64,000 nucleotides of DNA from Hymenobacter sp. DG25B (GCF_000801315.1 NZ_CP010054.1:1178001-1242000), one strand, 5' to 3'; shown: positions 7,749 through 18,104, counted from the stretch's first letter. Made by a program: numbers and translations. The notes: generated from the letters alone by a model not told the origin.

Positions 7749-8030
7749 ATGGAACCTGTAGACCGTGACCCCCAACTTTGGCGCATGGCCCAGGGCCGTG
7801 CCCGTTTTAAGGCCCATTTGTTTACGTATGCCTGGGTAAACGTGCTGTTGTGGACTATCTGGTTTCTGACGGACCGCCACTCGCATGGTATTCCGTGGCC
7901 GGTGTGGGCCACTGTATTCTGGGGCTTATCCCTGGTTTTTCAGGGCTTTGCCACGTATGGCGGCTATGGGAAAAATCAGCGGTCGGAGCGGGAGTATGAG
8001 CGGCTGGTGCGCCAGCGCGAACAGCGCTGA
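7749..8030 (+). CDS. 2TM domain-containing protein
   Basis: A 93-residue membrane protein with two hydrophobic helices (about 24-41, FTYAWVNVLLWTIWFL, and 49-67, WPVWATVFWGLSLVFQGF) joined by a short loop with a conserved-looking DRHSHGIPWP. The N-terminal segment AQGRARFKAHLFTY and the charged C-terminus (RSEREYERLVRQREQR) match the Bacteroidota 2TM family, which is sometimes fused to LytTR or histidine kinase domains. It stands alone here. The AT-rich 70 bp upstream includes ATATTATTTG (7691-7700), a plausible promoter -7 box. Confidence 0.82.
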   Translation: MEPVDRDPQLWRMAQGRARFKAHLFTYAWVNVLLWTIWFLTDRHSHGIPWPVWATVFWGLSLVFQGFATYGGYGKNQRSEREYERLVRQREQR

Positions 8031-8091
8031 TACGTACTGCGAATTGCCTTGCCAGTGAAACCCTGGGGCACCGGTAGCAGTTTGCCAAGGC

Positions 8092-9214
<1,123 letters not shown>

Positions 9215-9225
<11 letters not shown>

Positions 9226-9382
9226 AGCTAAAAGCCAGTTCCTCTCCTCAGATGAGGAGGGGCTAGGGGTGGTTGACCGTCGTTGAACGATAGGCTAGGT
9301 TTAGTTTTAGCTCTAGTTTTTCAACCACCCCTAACCCCTCCTCATCTGAGGAGGGGAACTGGCTTTTAGCTCTATTTCTTAA
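9215..9382. repeat. Large inverted-repeat element, copy 1
   Basis: The two arms are near-identical reverse complements of about 60 bp (9215-9276 and 9321-9382) with only a couple of mismatches, around a 45-bp loop. The arm contains the inner palindrome CCTCAGATGAGG, then GGTGGTTGA facing TCAACCACC across the loop. The TAG stop of the upstream dehydrogenase is the first triplet of the shared outer word TAGAGCTAAAA. The core is 9223-9374; in this copy the symmetry runs another 8 bp into the gene. Confidence 0.9.
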
Positions 9383-9451
9383 TTTCTTAACTCCTGGCTC
9401 TTCGTCTACCAACTCCTGTCTCCCTATCCTCATCTCCTAACTCCTGCTTGC

Positions 9452-9459
9452 TATCTTGC
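9452..9459 (+). promoter_or_regulatory. Candidate -7 promoter element
   Basis: TATCTTGC, 5 bp before ATG 9465, resembles TAnnTTTG and would give a very short or absent leader. Confidence 0.25.
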
Positions 9460-9464
9460 CGACC

Positions 9465-9941
9465 ATGAAAAAACCGCGGGTACCAAAGCAGGTTGTGGGG
9501 CGGCGTGAGCTGGTAGATTTTCCGGCGTTTCAGCTCTGGGGAGTAGAAGCCAAAGTGGACACTGGCGCCTATACCAGCGCCATCCATTGTTCCGATATTC
9601 ACGTAGAGCGGCTCCCGGATGGGCGCGAGCGGCTGCGCGTGCTGCTGCTGGACCCCTCGCACCCCAACTTCGACGGCACGCCCATGGAATTTTCGGATTT
9701 TTCTCTGCGCGATATTCGCAGCTCTAATGGCGAGGTGCAGGAGCGCTACGTCATCCGGGCTTCGCTGCGGCTGTTCGGACAAGATTTTGTCACGGAGTTC
9801 TCATTATCTGACCGTTCCGATATGAAGTATCCGGTGCTGATAGGCCGTTTATTGCTTCGTCAGGCCCGTTTTGTGGTCGATGTCAGCCGGCTGAACGTGT
9901 CGTACAAAGCCCGGCAAGCGGCGGAACGCCGCGCCGGCTAA
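9465..9941 (+). CDS. Retropepsin-like aspartic endopeptidase (COG4067, RimB/'ATP-dependent zinc protease' family)
   Basis: A 158-residue cytosolic protein of the family historically annotated as ATP-dependent zinc protease. Its fold is that of a single-domain retropepsin: the catalytic-type motif is VDTGAYTSAIH (D32-T33-G34), followed by the RSDMKYPVLIGR flap/psi-loop segment. Members often lie beside rimK and are thought to trim glutamate tails. Here it is directly followed by rimK and a desuccinylase-like carboxypeptidase, which supports that role. ATG 9465 is preferred to a start three codons upstream because that one would lie on a TATCTTGC promoter-like box. Confidence 0.85.
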   Translation: MKKPRVPKQVVGRRELVDFPAFQLWGVEAKVDTGAYTSAIHCSDIHVERLPDGRERLRVLLLDPSHPNFDGTPMEFSDFSLRDIRSSNGEVQERYVIRASLRLFGQDFVTEFSLSDRSDMKYPVLIGRLLLRQARFVVDVSRLNVSYKARQAAERRAG

Positions 9942-9948
9942 CGGCGTT
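9925..9948 (+). terminator. Weak hairpin at the protease stop codon
   Basis: AACGCCG pairs with CGGCGTT around a 10-nt loop that contains the stop codon region, followed by TTCG. It may partially separate the protease and rimK transcripts. Confidence 0.35.
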
Positions 9949-9953
9949 TTCGT

Positions 9954-9961
9954 CATCTTTG
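9954..9961 (+). promoter_or_regulatory. Candidate -7 promoter element of rimK
   Basis: CATCTTTG followed by TGCCCCC is a typical Bacteroidota start-region box (consensus TAnnTTTG), 49 bp before the rimK ATG. Confidence 0.4.
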
Positions 9962-10010
9962 TGCCCCCATTCGGCCTCCTCTTTCCCTTTCTTTTCAAGC
10001 ACCTTCTCTG

Positions 10011-10964
10011 ATGAAACTGGCGATTCTGTCGCGTGAGCCGAAACTCTATTCCACCGCCCGCCTGGTAGAGGCCGCCCAACTGCGGGGCCACCAAGTGGAG
10101 GTAATAGACCATCTGCACTGCAACCTGGTACTTGAAAAAGGCATGCCCGGTATTATTTACCAAGGCCGTCGTTTAGAAGATTTCGATGCCATTATTCCCC
10201 GTATTGGGGCTTCCGTTACGTTTTATGGCTGCGCCGTGGTGCGTCAGTTTGAGATGATGAAGGTGCGTACGGCTGTAGAAAGTCAAGCCATTGTGCGCAG
10301 CCGCGACAAGCTGCGCTCCATGCAGATTCTGTCCCGCGCCGGTGTAGGTATGCCCAAAACTGCCTTCACCAACTATTCTGACGAAGTGCCGAAGATGATT
10401 GAGCAGGTAGGCGGTGCCCCCGTTATCATTAAGCTGCTGGAGGGCACCCAGGGCCTGGGCGTGGTACTGGCCGAATCGGCCAAAGCCGCGCAGTCCGTTA
10501 TTGAAGCTTTTCACAACCTGAAGGCCCGCATTATTGTGCAGGAGTTCATTGCCGAAAGCAAAGGTGCCGACTTGCGCGCCTTTGTGGTAAACGGCGAGGT
10601 AGTAGGGGCCATGAAGCGCCAGGGCGCGGCCGGCGAGTTTCGCAGCAACCTGCACCGGGGCGGCAGCGGCAAGCTGGTAAAGCTGACCCGGGCCGAAAAA
10701 GCCGCCGCGCTGCTGGCCGCCAAGTCGCTTGGTTTGGGCATTGCCGGAGTAGATATGCTGCAAAGCAAACGGGGCCCGCTGGTGCTGGAGGTGAATTCGT
10801 CGCCGGGCCTGGAAGGCATTGAAAAAGCCACCGGCCTGGATATTGCCGGCAAAATCATTGAGTATACTGAGGAGCTGAGCCGGAAGCACAAAAGCAAGGG
10901 CACCAAGCGCAAGTCTACAGCGGCTTCCGCCCCCGATAGCCAATCGGACGAGCCGCAGCAGTAG
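10011..10964 (+). CDS. rimK: ATP-grasp ligase RimK (ribosomal protein S6-L-glutamate ligase type)
   Basis: An ATP-grasp amino acid ligase that adds glutamate residues to the C-terminus of ribosomal protein S6 in characterised members. The order is a preATP-grasp domain ([15 protein letters not shown], then [16 protein letters not shown]), the ATP-grasp core ([42 protein letters not shown]), and the metal/ATP site ([27 protein letters not shown]). The length is 317 aa; the last 28 residues are a Lys/Ser/Gln-rich tail ([11 protein letters not shown] onward) absent from the E. coli enzyme. It lies between a retropepsin-like protease and a desuccinylase-type carboxypeptidase gene, suggesting a write-and-erase glutamylation module. 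Confidence 0.93.
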   Translation: MKLAILSREPKLYSTARLVEAAQLRGHQVEVIDHLHCNLVLEKGMPGIIYQGRRLEDFDAIIPRIGASVTFYGCAVVRQFEMMKVRTAVESQAIVRSRDKLRSMQILSRAGVGMPKTAFTNYSDEVPKMIEQVGGAPVIIKLLEGTQGLGVVLAESAKAAQSVIEAFHNLKARIIVQEFIAESKGADLRAFVVNGEVVGAMKRQGAAGEFRSNLHRGGSGKLVKLTRAEKAAALLAAKSLGLGIAGVDMLQSKRGPLVLEVNSSPGLEGIEKATGLDIAGKIIEYTEELSRKHKSKGTKRKSTAASAPDSQSDEPQQ

Positions 10965-11189
10965 CGCAGCAAAGCCGATAAGTGCAGGAGAATTAAGCGC
11001 CTGGAGCAGCGTATTTTGTTCGCTGCAAAAGCGCGAGTATTGGCCCCATTTTATATCTTTCTGTACTATTGTCTGTAGTGCCGCAGGTTTTTCGGAACTC
11101 CGGCGCCGGGGTTCCGGACATCTGTCGTCAGGTTTAGCGCCTGCTGCTTAGATCGGCTGCTTGCATTTCTTACTCTAGTCTATCTGCCT

Positions 11190-12266
11190 TTGCCCAGTCA
11201 CTCCGGTACCGCGCCCCAGGATTTTTGCCTCAACGGCCTTACCATCCGGCCGGGCGAGCGGGTAACCACGCGCCTGGTTATTTCCCGGCTGCCTTCCGGA
11301 ACGGTGATTGATGTGCCGGTGAATGTGTTCCGCTCCACCGTGCCTGGCCCCACGGTGCTGTTGATGGCGGGCATGCACGGCGACGAGGTAAACGGCATTG
11401 AAACCATTCGGCGGCTGATTCGGCGCAACATGCTGCAGCCGCTGCGGGGCAGCATTATTGCCATTCCGCTGCTCAACATCTACGGGTTTCTGAACTTCTC
11501 TCGGGAGGTGCCCGATGGCAAAGACGTGAACCGGAGCTTTCCGGGGCACCCGCGCGGCTCTTTGGCCAGCCGTGTGGCCCACCGCTTCATGCGCGAAATC
11601 ATGCCCCTGGTAGACTACGGTATTGATTTCCATACCGGTGGCGCGGCCCGCAGCAATAGCCCCCAAGTGCGCTGCCTGCTGGGCGAAGACGACGAAACGG
11701 ATGCCCTGGCGGCTGCCTTTGGCGCCCCATTTACCATTCACTCGGGTCTGCGTGCCGGCTCCCTGCGGGAGGCTGCTATGCAGCAGGGGCGGCGCATTAT
11801 TGTGTACGAAACGGGGGAGTCTTTGCGCTTTGATGAGCCCGGTATTGATATTGGCATTGCGGGCACCTTCCGGGTGCTGCACCACCTGGGCATGGCGCCG
11901 GAGGTGCCGCCGCCCGCCCAGCCCGGTATCATCTGCCCCCGGCATACCTGGCTGCGGGCCAAGTATGCCGGGTTGTTTCGCAGCAACATGCAGCTGGGCG
12001 ACTACCTGGAAAAAGGGCAGGTATACGGCACCGTTACCGACCCCTACGGCGAAATGGCTGTGCGGCTGGAGTCGTTGGTAAATGGCTACGTGGTGGGAAT
12101 CAACAATATGCCCGTGGTAAACCAGGGTGATGCCCTGCTGCACATTGGCCGCACCGATACGGCCCCGAGCCGTGCCGACCTGATGGCACCTTTCGAGGAA
12201 AAGCCCGGTCGGGGCCCGGACGAAACCGACCCGGAGGAGGACGAAACCACCACGGTTCTGGAATAG
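11190..12266 (+). CDS. Succinylglutamate desuccinylase / aspartoacylase family protein
   Basis: A zinc carboxypeptidase-like hydrolase (M14 superfamily) of about 358 residues. Zinc ligands are in GMHGDEVNG (H63, E66) and DFHTGG (H148); the catalytic Glu is probably in YETGES. The C-terminal beta domain (MQLGDYLEKGQVYG... VVGINNMPVVNQGDALLHIG) is typical. It follows rimK and the retropepsin gene, so it may remove amino acids from RimK products rather than act in arginine catabolism. There is no ATG in the N-terminal region: TTG 11190 gives a sensible N-terminus but overlaps a TGCCTTTG promoter-like box, so the start is uncertain. The C-terminus is acidic (DETDPEEDE). Confidence 0.82.
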   Translation: MPSHSGTAPQDFCLNGLTIRPGERVTTRLVISRLPSGTVIDVPVNVFRSTVPGPTVLLMAGMHGDEVNGIETIRRLIRRNMLQPLRGSIIAIPLLNIYGFLNFSREVPDGKDVNRSFPGHPRGSLASRVAHRFMREIMPLVDYGIDFHTGGAARSNSPQVRCLLGEDDETDALAAAFGAPFTIHSGLRAGSLREAAMQQGRRIIVYETGESLRFDEPGIDIGIAGTFRVLHHLGMAPEVPPPAQPGIICPRHTWLRAKYAGLFRSNMQLGDYLEKGQVYGTVTDPYGEMAVRLESLVNGYVVGINNMPVVNQGDALLHIGRTDTAPSRADLMAPFEEKPGRGPDETDPEEDETTTVLE

Positions 12267-12334
12267 CCCGGGGCAGGTAAAGTTTCCTTGTTTATTCTCG
12301 GGGCAGGAATGCGGGTGGCTTGCCGCATTTTATG

Positions 12335-12342
12335 TTTCTTTG
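12335..12342 (+). promoter_or_regulatory. Candidate -7 promoter element
   Basis: TTTCTTTG followed by CCCGG, 44 bp before the ATG of the OmpH-like gene. Confidence 0.3.
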
Positions 12343-12386
12343 CCCGGCCATTGTTCGGCCTCCCTCTTTTTTTCTATTTCTTACTG

Positions 12387-13022
12387 ATGAACAACCCTCT
12401 GCGCTTAATTATTGACGCGGTCCTGGTTATTGCCGTGGCTGTGCTGTTTTACCTCCACTTTGCCAACAAGCCCGCCGCCGCGCCGGCCCGCGTGCGCACC
12501 GTAGTGCGCACGGACTCTACCGGCACCGCCACCCCCGAGCTGGAGGCCGTAGCCGACACCGATAAAATTGCTTTCGTGGTTTCTGAGCAGCTGCTGAACG
12601 ACTACCAGGCCATGAAAGATGCCCGCAAGAGCTTTGAGGGCAAAGTAAAAGGCTGGAGCAACCAGAACGATGCCATTGGCCGCCAGTTCCAAAGTGCCAT
12701 TCAGAAATACCAGCAGCAGGCCGCTTCCCTCACGCCGGAGCAGCGCGCCGCTACTGAGCAGCAGCTGGAAGCGCAACGCCAGAAAGGCGGGCAGCTGCAG
12801 CAGCAACTGCAGCAGAAAGCTGCCGAAGAAGAAGCCCGTATGACCAAGCAGGTGCTGGACCGCGTAGACAAGCAGGTGGAGCGCTACGGCAAGGAAAACG
12901 GCTACCGCCTCATCCTCATTTCAGCGCCCAGCGGCACTATTGCCTACGGCCGCAAGGATCTGGACATCACCAAAGAAGTAACAGCCTACCTGAACAAGGA
13001 ATACACGGCTAAAAAGAAGTAA
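12387..13022 (+). CDS. OmpH/Skp-family periplasmic protein, membrane-anchored
   Basis: A 211-residue protein with an uncleaved-looking N-terminal helix (about 6-25, RLIIDAVLVIAVAVLFYLHF), a linker, then the Skp-like pattern: a short strand TDKIAFVVSEQLLNDYQAMKDA, a long coiled coil rich in Gln/Glu/Ala (about 85-165), and a final strand-helix GYRLILISAPSGTIAYGRKDLDITKEV. Skp/OmpH proteins chaperone outer-membrane proteins in the periplasm. ATG 12387 is preferred to 12288 because the latter precedes the promoter-like box and adds an implausible second hydrophobic stretch. It is followed by a strong terminator. Confidence 0.85.
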   Translation: MNNPLRLIIDAVLVIAVAVLFYLHFANKPAAAPARVRTVVRTDSTGTATPELEAVADTDKIAFVVSEQLLNDYQAMKDARKSFEGKVKGWSNQNDAIGRQFQSAIQKYQQQAASLTPEQRAATEQQLEAQRQKGGQLQQQLQQKAAEEEARMTKQVLDRVDKQVERYGKENGYRLILISAPSGTIAYGRKDLDITKEVTAYLNKEYTAKKK

Positions 13023-13045
13023 GTATGGCGGCCCGGGCCGCTTAG

Positions 13046-13085
13046 AAAAACGCCTGCCTTTCTCCTGGAAAAGCAGGCGTTTTTT
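13046..13085 (+). terminator. Intrinsic terminator
   Basis: AAAAACGCCTGC pairs with GCAGGCGTTTTT around a 15-nt loop, 24 bp after the OmpH-like gene stop. Confidence 0.85.
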
Positions 13086-13158
13086 ATGCCCTGCTGGCAA
13101 CCAATCCGGCTTTACGATGCTCTTGCAGTCAGCCCGAAAAGCTTTCTTAGCCTACTTT

Positions 13159-15537
13159 ATGCAAATACCTCTACTCCGGCACCTAGCCCTGCTGTTCTGC
13201 CTGCTGCTGCCGCTGGTTGCGGCGCAGGCCCAGCAGCCCGCCAAAATCACCATCAGCGGCTACGTGCGCGACGCGGCTACCGGCGAAAACCTCATCGGCG
13301 TGGCCGTGGTGCATCCGGCCGGCGGTCAGGGCACGGCTACCAATACCTACGGCTTTTATTCCCTGACTTTGCCGGCGGCGGCTGATTCCGTGCGGCTCAT
13401 CGTTTCTTATCTGGGTTACGAAAAAGCCCGTTGGACGGTGCCGGCCGGTCGCAGCCATACCCACGATTTCCGCCTGAAACCGCTGACTGCCGAGCTGACG
13501 GGGGTAGAGGTAGTGGGCAGCCGCGAGGAAAAAATTGCGCAGAGCACGCGCATGGGCACCATCAACGTGCCCATCACCCAGATAAAAATGCTGCCCGCCC
13601 TGCTGGGCGAAACCGACGTGCTGAAGGTGCTACAGCTGCTGCCCGGCGTGCAGAGCGGGGGCGAGGGCACCAGCGGCCTGTACGTGCGCGGCGGCTCCCC
13701 GGATCAGAACCTGATTCTGCTGGATGGCACGCCCGTGTACAACGCCTCGCACCTGTTCGGCTTCTTTTCCGTGTTTAATGCCGATGCGCTGAACAACGTG
13801 GAGCTGATAAAAGGCGGTTTTCCGGCGCGGTACGGCGGGCGGCTGTCGTCGGTGCTGGATATTTCGATGAAGGAAGGCAACATGGAGAAGTTTCACGGCG
13901 AGGGCGCGGTGGGCATTATTGCCTCCAAGCTCACGCTGGAAGGCCCCATCAAGAAGGATACGGCCTCGTTTATCTTCTCGGCGCGCCGCACTTACCTGGA
14001 TGTGCTGGCCCAACCGCTCATCAAAGCCAGCCTGGCCAGCGAGAACAGCAGCGGCTCTGTGGGCTATTTCTTTCACGATTTCAACGGCAAGCTGAACTGG
14101 AAAATCAGCCCCCGCGACCGGGTGTACCTGAGCGCCTACACCGGCTACGACAAGTTCTACGCCCGCATTCGGGATAAGTACGAGGACGAGGATTACAGCA
14201 GCACTAAATCGGCACTGGGCTGGGGCAACCTCACGGCGGCCCTGCGCTGGAACCGGGTGCTCAACAACCAGCTGTTCCTGAATACGCACCTCACCTACAG
14301 CAAATACCAGTTCAACATCGGGGCCGAGGAAGAAAGCCGCTACAACGGCCAGACCGACAAGTTTAACCTGCGCTACTTCTCCAACATCCGCGACCTGAGC
14401 CTGAAATCGGACCTGGACTACCTGCCCTCGCCCGACCACTACATCCGGGCCGGCGGGCAGTACATTCTGCACTCGTTTAAGCCGGGCGCGTTGCAGGCCA
14501 AAGGCTCGCAGGAACTGAGCGAGCTGAACTCCGTATCTAAAGTTGGGGCGCACGAGGCCTCGCTTTACGCTGAGGACGACTACCGCGTGAGCGAGCGGCT
14601 GAAGGTGAACGGCGGCCTGCGCCTGAATGCCTTTGCCGTGAAAAGCAAGCTGTATCCTTCGCTGGAGCCGCGCCTGGCCGCCCGCTTTCTGCTCACGCCG
14701 GAATGGGCCCTGAAAGCCTCCTACGCCCGCACCACGCAGTTTATTCATCTGCTCACCAACAGCGGCATTGGCCTGCCCACCGATTTGTGGGTGCCCGCCA
14801 CCAAAACCATCCGGCCCCAGCGCGCCCAGCAAATCAGCGTGGGCGCGGCCCGCACCCTGCGCTACCACGACGAAGATTACGAGCTGAGCCTGGAAGGCTA
14901 CTACAAGCCCATGCGCAACCTCATTGAGTACCGCGAGGGCGCCAGCTTCTTGGGCACCACCGACAATAACTGGGAAAGCAAAGTAACCAGCGGCCGGGGC
15001 TGGGCCTACGGCGGCGAGGTATTTCTGCAGAAGAAAAGCGGCCGCACCACCGGCTGGATTGGCTACACATTGGCCTGGAGCGAGCGGAAATTTCCGGAGC
15101 TGAACCAGGGCCGCCTGTTTCCCTTTAAGTACGACCGGCGCCACGATGCCTCGCTGGTTATCATTCATAAGCTGAAGGAAAACCTGATGCTGTCCGGCAC
15201 CTGGGTGTATGGCACCGGCAACGGCGTAACCCTCTCGGAAGGCCGCTACCGCCTGGGCGTGTATGACCAGTACGACGACTATGGCCCGCGCAACGCCTAC
15301 CGCATGCGCGCCTACCACCGCCTGGATCTGGATTTGAGTCAGACCAGGAAAAAGCGCTGGGGCGAGGTAGTGAACAGTTTCTCGCTCTACAACGCCTACA
15401 GCCGCAAAAACCCCTATTACCTCTACCTGCGCCAGGGCCGCACCGATGAGAATGGCAACGAAGTGGAAAAGTCTTCCTACCGGCAGATTTCCCTGTTCCC
15501 CATCATCCCGTCCTTCAGCAAAAGCTTCCGTTTTTAA
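13159..15537 (+). CDS. TonB-dependent receptor with carboxypeptidase-regulatory-like N-terminal domain
   Basis: An outer-membrane receptor of about 792 residues. A signal peptide (from MQIPLLRHLALLF to VAAQAQQ) precedes a CarboxypepD_reg-like domain (about 30-115, ITISGYVRDAATGENLIGV), then the plug (LPALLGETDVLKVLQLLPGV, VRGGSPDQNLILLDGTPVYN, FPARYGGRLSSVLDI) and a 22-strand-type barrel ending in SFSKSFRF, the usual aromatic terminal strand. An ATG at 13117 would add 14 residues; the start at 13159 gives a clean signal peptide. Together with the downstream DUF4249 lipoprotein it forms a receptor/lipoprotein pair of the non-SusCD kind. Substrate unknown. Confidence 0.9.
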   Translation: MQIPLLRHLALLFCLLLPLVAAQAQQPAKITISGYVRDAATGENLIGVAVVHPAGGQGTATNTYGFYSLTLPAAADSVRLIVSYLGYEKARWTVPAGRSHTHDFRLKPLTAELTGVEVVGSREEKIAQSTRMGTINVPITQIKMLPALLGETDVLKVLQLLPGVQSGGEGTSGLYVRGGSPDQNLILLDGTPVYNASHLFGFFSVFNADALNNVELIKGGFPARYGGRLSSVLDISMKEGNMEKFHGEGAVGIIASKLTLEGPIKKDTASFIFSARRTYLDVLAQPLIKASLASENSSGSVGYFFHDFNGKLNWKISPRDRVYLSAYTGYDKFYARIRDKYEDEDYSSTKSALGWGNLTAALRWNRVLNNQLFLNTHLTYSKYQFNIGAEEESRYNGQTDKFNLRYFSNIRDLSLKSDLDYLPSPDHYIRAGGQYILHSFKPGALQAKGSQELSELNSVSKVGAHEASLYAEDDYRVSERLKVNGGLRLNAFAVKSKLYPSLEPRLAARFLLTPEWALKASYARTTQFIHLLTNSGIGLPTDLWVPATKTIRPQRAQQISVGAARTLRYHDEDYELSLEGYYKPMRNLIEYREGASFLGTTDNNWESKVTSGRGWAYGGEVFLQKKSGRTTGWIGYTLAWSERKFPELNQGRLFPFKYDRRHDASLVIIHKLKENLMLSGTWVYGTGNGVTLSEGRYRLGVYDQYDDYGPRNAYRMRAYHRLDLDLSQTRKKRWGEVVNSFSLYNAYSRKNPYYLYLRQGRTDENGNEVEKSSYRQISLFPIIPSFSKSFRF

Positions 15538-15550
15538 GGTGTATTCTAAT

Positions 15551-16549
15551 ATGAAAGCCCTATTCCCGATCCTGGCTTCTTGCCTGCTTCTGGGCCTGAG
15601 CAGCTGCGAAACCGTGGTGGATGTGCCGGCCCCCAAGCACACGCCCCGCCTGGCCCTGAACTACGTGCTCAGCAACCAGGCGCCCGACTCGCTGTACTGG
15701 CAGAGCTACCCGCACCGCCTGCTGACAGTGAGCGTGAGCCAGAGCGTGTTCAATAATGCGGAGGTGCGCCAGCCCATTAATGCCACCGTAGAGCTGCTGG
15801 ACGCCAGCGGGCAGGTGGTGGAGCGCTTCCGGGGGCGCTACCGCTACTACAACCCTTACACGCAGGATAGCACCGGTGCCTTCTATGAGCCCCAGTATGG
15901 GTTTGCGGGGCAGCCGGGCCAGCGCTATACCCTGCGGGCCGCGCTGCCCGGCCTGGAAACGGCCGAAAGTACCCTGGAGCTGCCGGCGCCGGCTACCATA
16001 GGCACGGCTACTTTTATACGGCGGCAAAGCAACCCCAATGAAAGCCAGTACTTTGTGGCCGGACGCCTCTCCTTGAGCGTGCCCGATGCCGTGGCCTCTA
16101 CCGATTACTACGTGGCTACGGCCCGGGTGCTGGACACCCAGGGCCGCTTCTGGGGAATGATGACGAACGACTTTCAGAACGAGGACCCCGGCAGCGACGT
16201 GTCCGTAGACCGGTTCCGGCTCTCCGACGGGTACAGCCCCCGCCCCCAGGTGTATGCCGACCTGAACGCCAACGGGCGCACGCTCACGCTGGCGCAAAAC
16301 GTGCAGGCTTATTTCTCCAGCAATTACAACCCCGGCGACCCGCAAAACTACCGGGAGCCCGCCTTCATTGAGGTGACCATCAGTACGCTTACGCGCGAGG
16401 CGTACGACTTCTACCAGTCGGTGCAGCGCTACCAGGATAGCCAGGGCAACCCCTTTGCCGAGCCCGCGCCGCTGGCCGGCAACATCCGCAACGGCTACGG
16501 CCTGTTTGGGGGTGCTACGGATACCAGAGTGATTATTCCCATTCAATAA
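15551..16549 (+). CDS. DUF4249 family outer-membrane-associated lipoprotein
   Basis: A 332-residue lipoprotein: signal peptide MKALFPILASCLLLGLSSC with the lipobox cysteine at position 19, then ETVVDVP, the common start of DUF4249 proteins, followed by a beta-sandwich (ATVELLDASGQVVERF; GQRYTLRAALPGLETAEST) and a C-terminal region with TLTREAYDFYQSVQRYQDSQGNPFAEPAPLAGNIRNGYGLFGG, a strong family hallmark. It lies 13 bp after the TonB-dependent receptor gene and is almost certainly co-transcribed; such pairs are widespread in Bacteroidota. A longer in-frame extension upstream overlaps the receptor gene and is not real. Confidence 0.9.
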   Translation: MKALFPILASCLLLGLSSCETVVDVPAPKHTPRLALNYVLSNQAPDSLYWQSYPHRLLTVSVSQSVFNNAEVRQPINATVELLDASGQVVERFRGRYRYYNPYTQDSTGAFYEPQYGFAGQPGQRYTLRAALPGLETAESTLELPAPATIGTATFIRRQSNPNESQYFVAGRLSLSVPDAVASTDYYVATARVLDTQGRFWGMMTNDFQNEDPGSDVSVDRFRLSDGYSPRPQVYADLNANGRTLTLAQNVQAYFSSNYNPGDPQNYREPAFIEVTISTLTREAYDFYQSVQRYQDSQGNPFAEPAPLAGNIRNGYGLFGGATDTRVIIPIQ

Positions 16550-16568
16550 CCCGCCTGCGCCCGGTTAA

Positions 16569-17926
16569 TTAGCGGTGTAGCAGGTGGCGCATTACGGTGC
16601 CTTCGCTGGTGCGCAGCCGGATGAAATATACGCCCCCGGCTAAGCTCTGCAGGTTCAGCGTGGCGCGAATGGTGCCTTGCCGGGGCTGCAGCGGCTGCGT
16701 GCGCACCACTTGCCCCAGGCTGTTGACGATTTCAGCCTGCAGGGGCGTGGTTTCCCGCAGGCCGCTCAGCTCCAGCGTGGCCGCATCGGCGGCGGGGTTG
16801 GGGTAGAGGCTACCCTGGTTTGCGCGCAAAGCCAGGCGGTTAGCCGTTACGGAGAAAGCCTGGAAGTTGCTGTTATTCGTGCGGCTGACGTTTACGAAAG
16901 TAGTGGTGCCCGGCGTCAGCTCCTGTTCCACGGTGCGCAGTACCCGGTTATTGTCGCCATATTTGATGAGGTACTTAGTCTCAGAGGTGATGACCCAGGC
17001 TGCGCCCTGCCAGGTTTCTTCCCGGTCGTTGGTAAGGCTTCGCTGAGCATCATATAGCTGGGAAGAGCGGGTAGCATTTACCCAAGCGGTGCCCGACCAA
17101 TTCTCCATTACGGCCACGCTGCTGCCATTGCCGGGGTAAGTAAAGCTATAGCGGGACGTATTCTGCCAGGCGTTGTTCACCCAGGTCTGCATGACATAGG
17201 AGGTGTACTGTTGCGCATTGAAATCGGCCCACTCAATATTTATTTCCCGGGTAGTATTCACCCACGCGTTGTTCTGCCAGATTTGATTGACGATTTCCGT
17301 GTGGCGGTTATTAACAATGGTATACTGCTGCCGGCTGGTATTTATGTAGCTGCCATTGGGCTGCAGGGTTTCCGTAATCATTTCCTGCCACACCCCCGCC
17401 CCATTGCGGGTAATGGTGAAGCGGTTGCCGGAAGCCAGCACCCACGCATTATTCATCCACATATACATGAGGATGGAGGTCAGGTCGTTCTGCGCATCGT
17501 AGGTAAGCCGGAGCTGCAAAGCATTTACCCAGGCCGTGCCCGACCAGGTTTCCCCCTGTATCTGGGTGGGGCGGCCCTGCGCATCATAGGTAAAGGTGGC
17601 GCGTTCCTTCGGCACCTGCGTTACCGAATCAGAAGATACCACCTGAAGGGGCATACCCTGTGCGTTGTAGGTATACACGTTGGTAACCGCATCAGCCCAT
17701 TTGGCACCATCCCAGTCATAGTCCACTGATTGGCCGGGCAGATAAATGGTTTCCTGGGGCGGGCTTTTTGCAGCCCCATTAATTTGGGTGAGCTGTTGCC
17801 TTTTACCAGCTGTTGAAACTCTACTGGCAGCCGCTGCCATATACCCGTTGCCGATGATTGCGCCTGTCCGGCTAAGCTACCAAGACTGAAGGCAATCAGA
17901 AAAATGAAGCGTAGAATCGTTTTCAT
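16569..17926 (-). CDS. Secreted repeat protein with T9SS type A sorting domain, apparent N-terminal frameshift
   Basis: The long frame (16569-17840) lacks a signal peptide, but a perfect one (MKTILRFIFLIAFSLGSLAGQAQ) starts at 17926 in another frame and overlaps it. One extra or missing base at about 17835-17860 would join them into a protein of about 450 residues. The body has at least six degenerate units of about 40-45 residues with the pattern W-x-(N/G/T)-x-A-W-(V/Q)-(N/L)-(A/T)-(T/S), e.g. ENWSGTAWVNATRSS, QIWQNNAWVNTTRE and TWVNNAWQNTSRYS. The C-terminus (LYPNPAADAATLELSGL to VYFIRLRTSEGTVMRHLLHR) is a type A sorting domain. Function unknown; a surface protein is likely. Confidence 0.8.
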
Positions 17927-18075
17927 AGCGGGGTTGGTTAGGAAATGGGCTGGTAGGAGCGGGCACCTTCACGGAAAGCAGTAAAGGATGTGCTAATTAT
18001 TATTAAATTAAATATAAAATTTATGCAATATAATTGCAATGATTAGTCTCATCCTTTCAGCCCGGGGCATAAAAA

Positions 18076-18104
18076 AACCGGCTGCGGAAACTCCGCAGCC
18101 GGTT
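18076..18104 (-). terminator. Intrinsic terminator of the leftward gene at 18139-18702
   Basis: AACCGGCTGCGG pairs with CCGCAGCCGGTT around a 5-nt loop; the A-run at 71-77 of this line (18071-18077) becomes the U-tract for leftward transcription. Confidence 0.85.

Noticed and set aside
13630-15642. 670-codon leftward open frame opposite the TonB receptor gene
   Set aside because: Composition is Ala/Gly/Gln/His-rich as expected from antisense reading; the sense frame has all receptor motifs.
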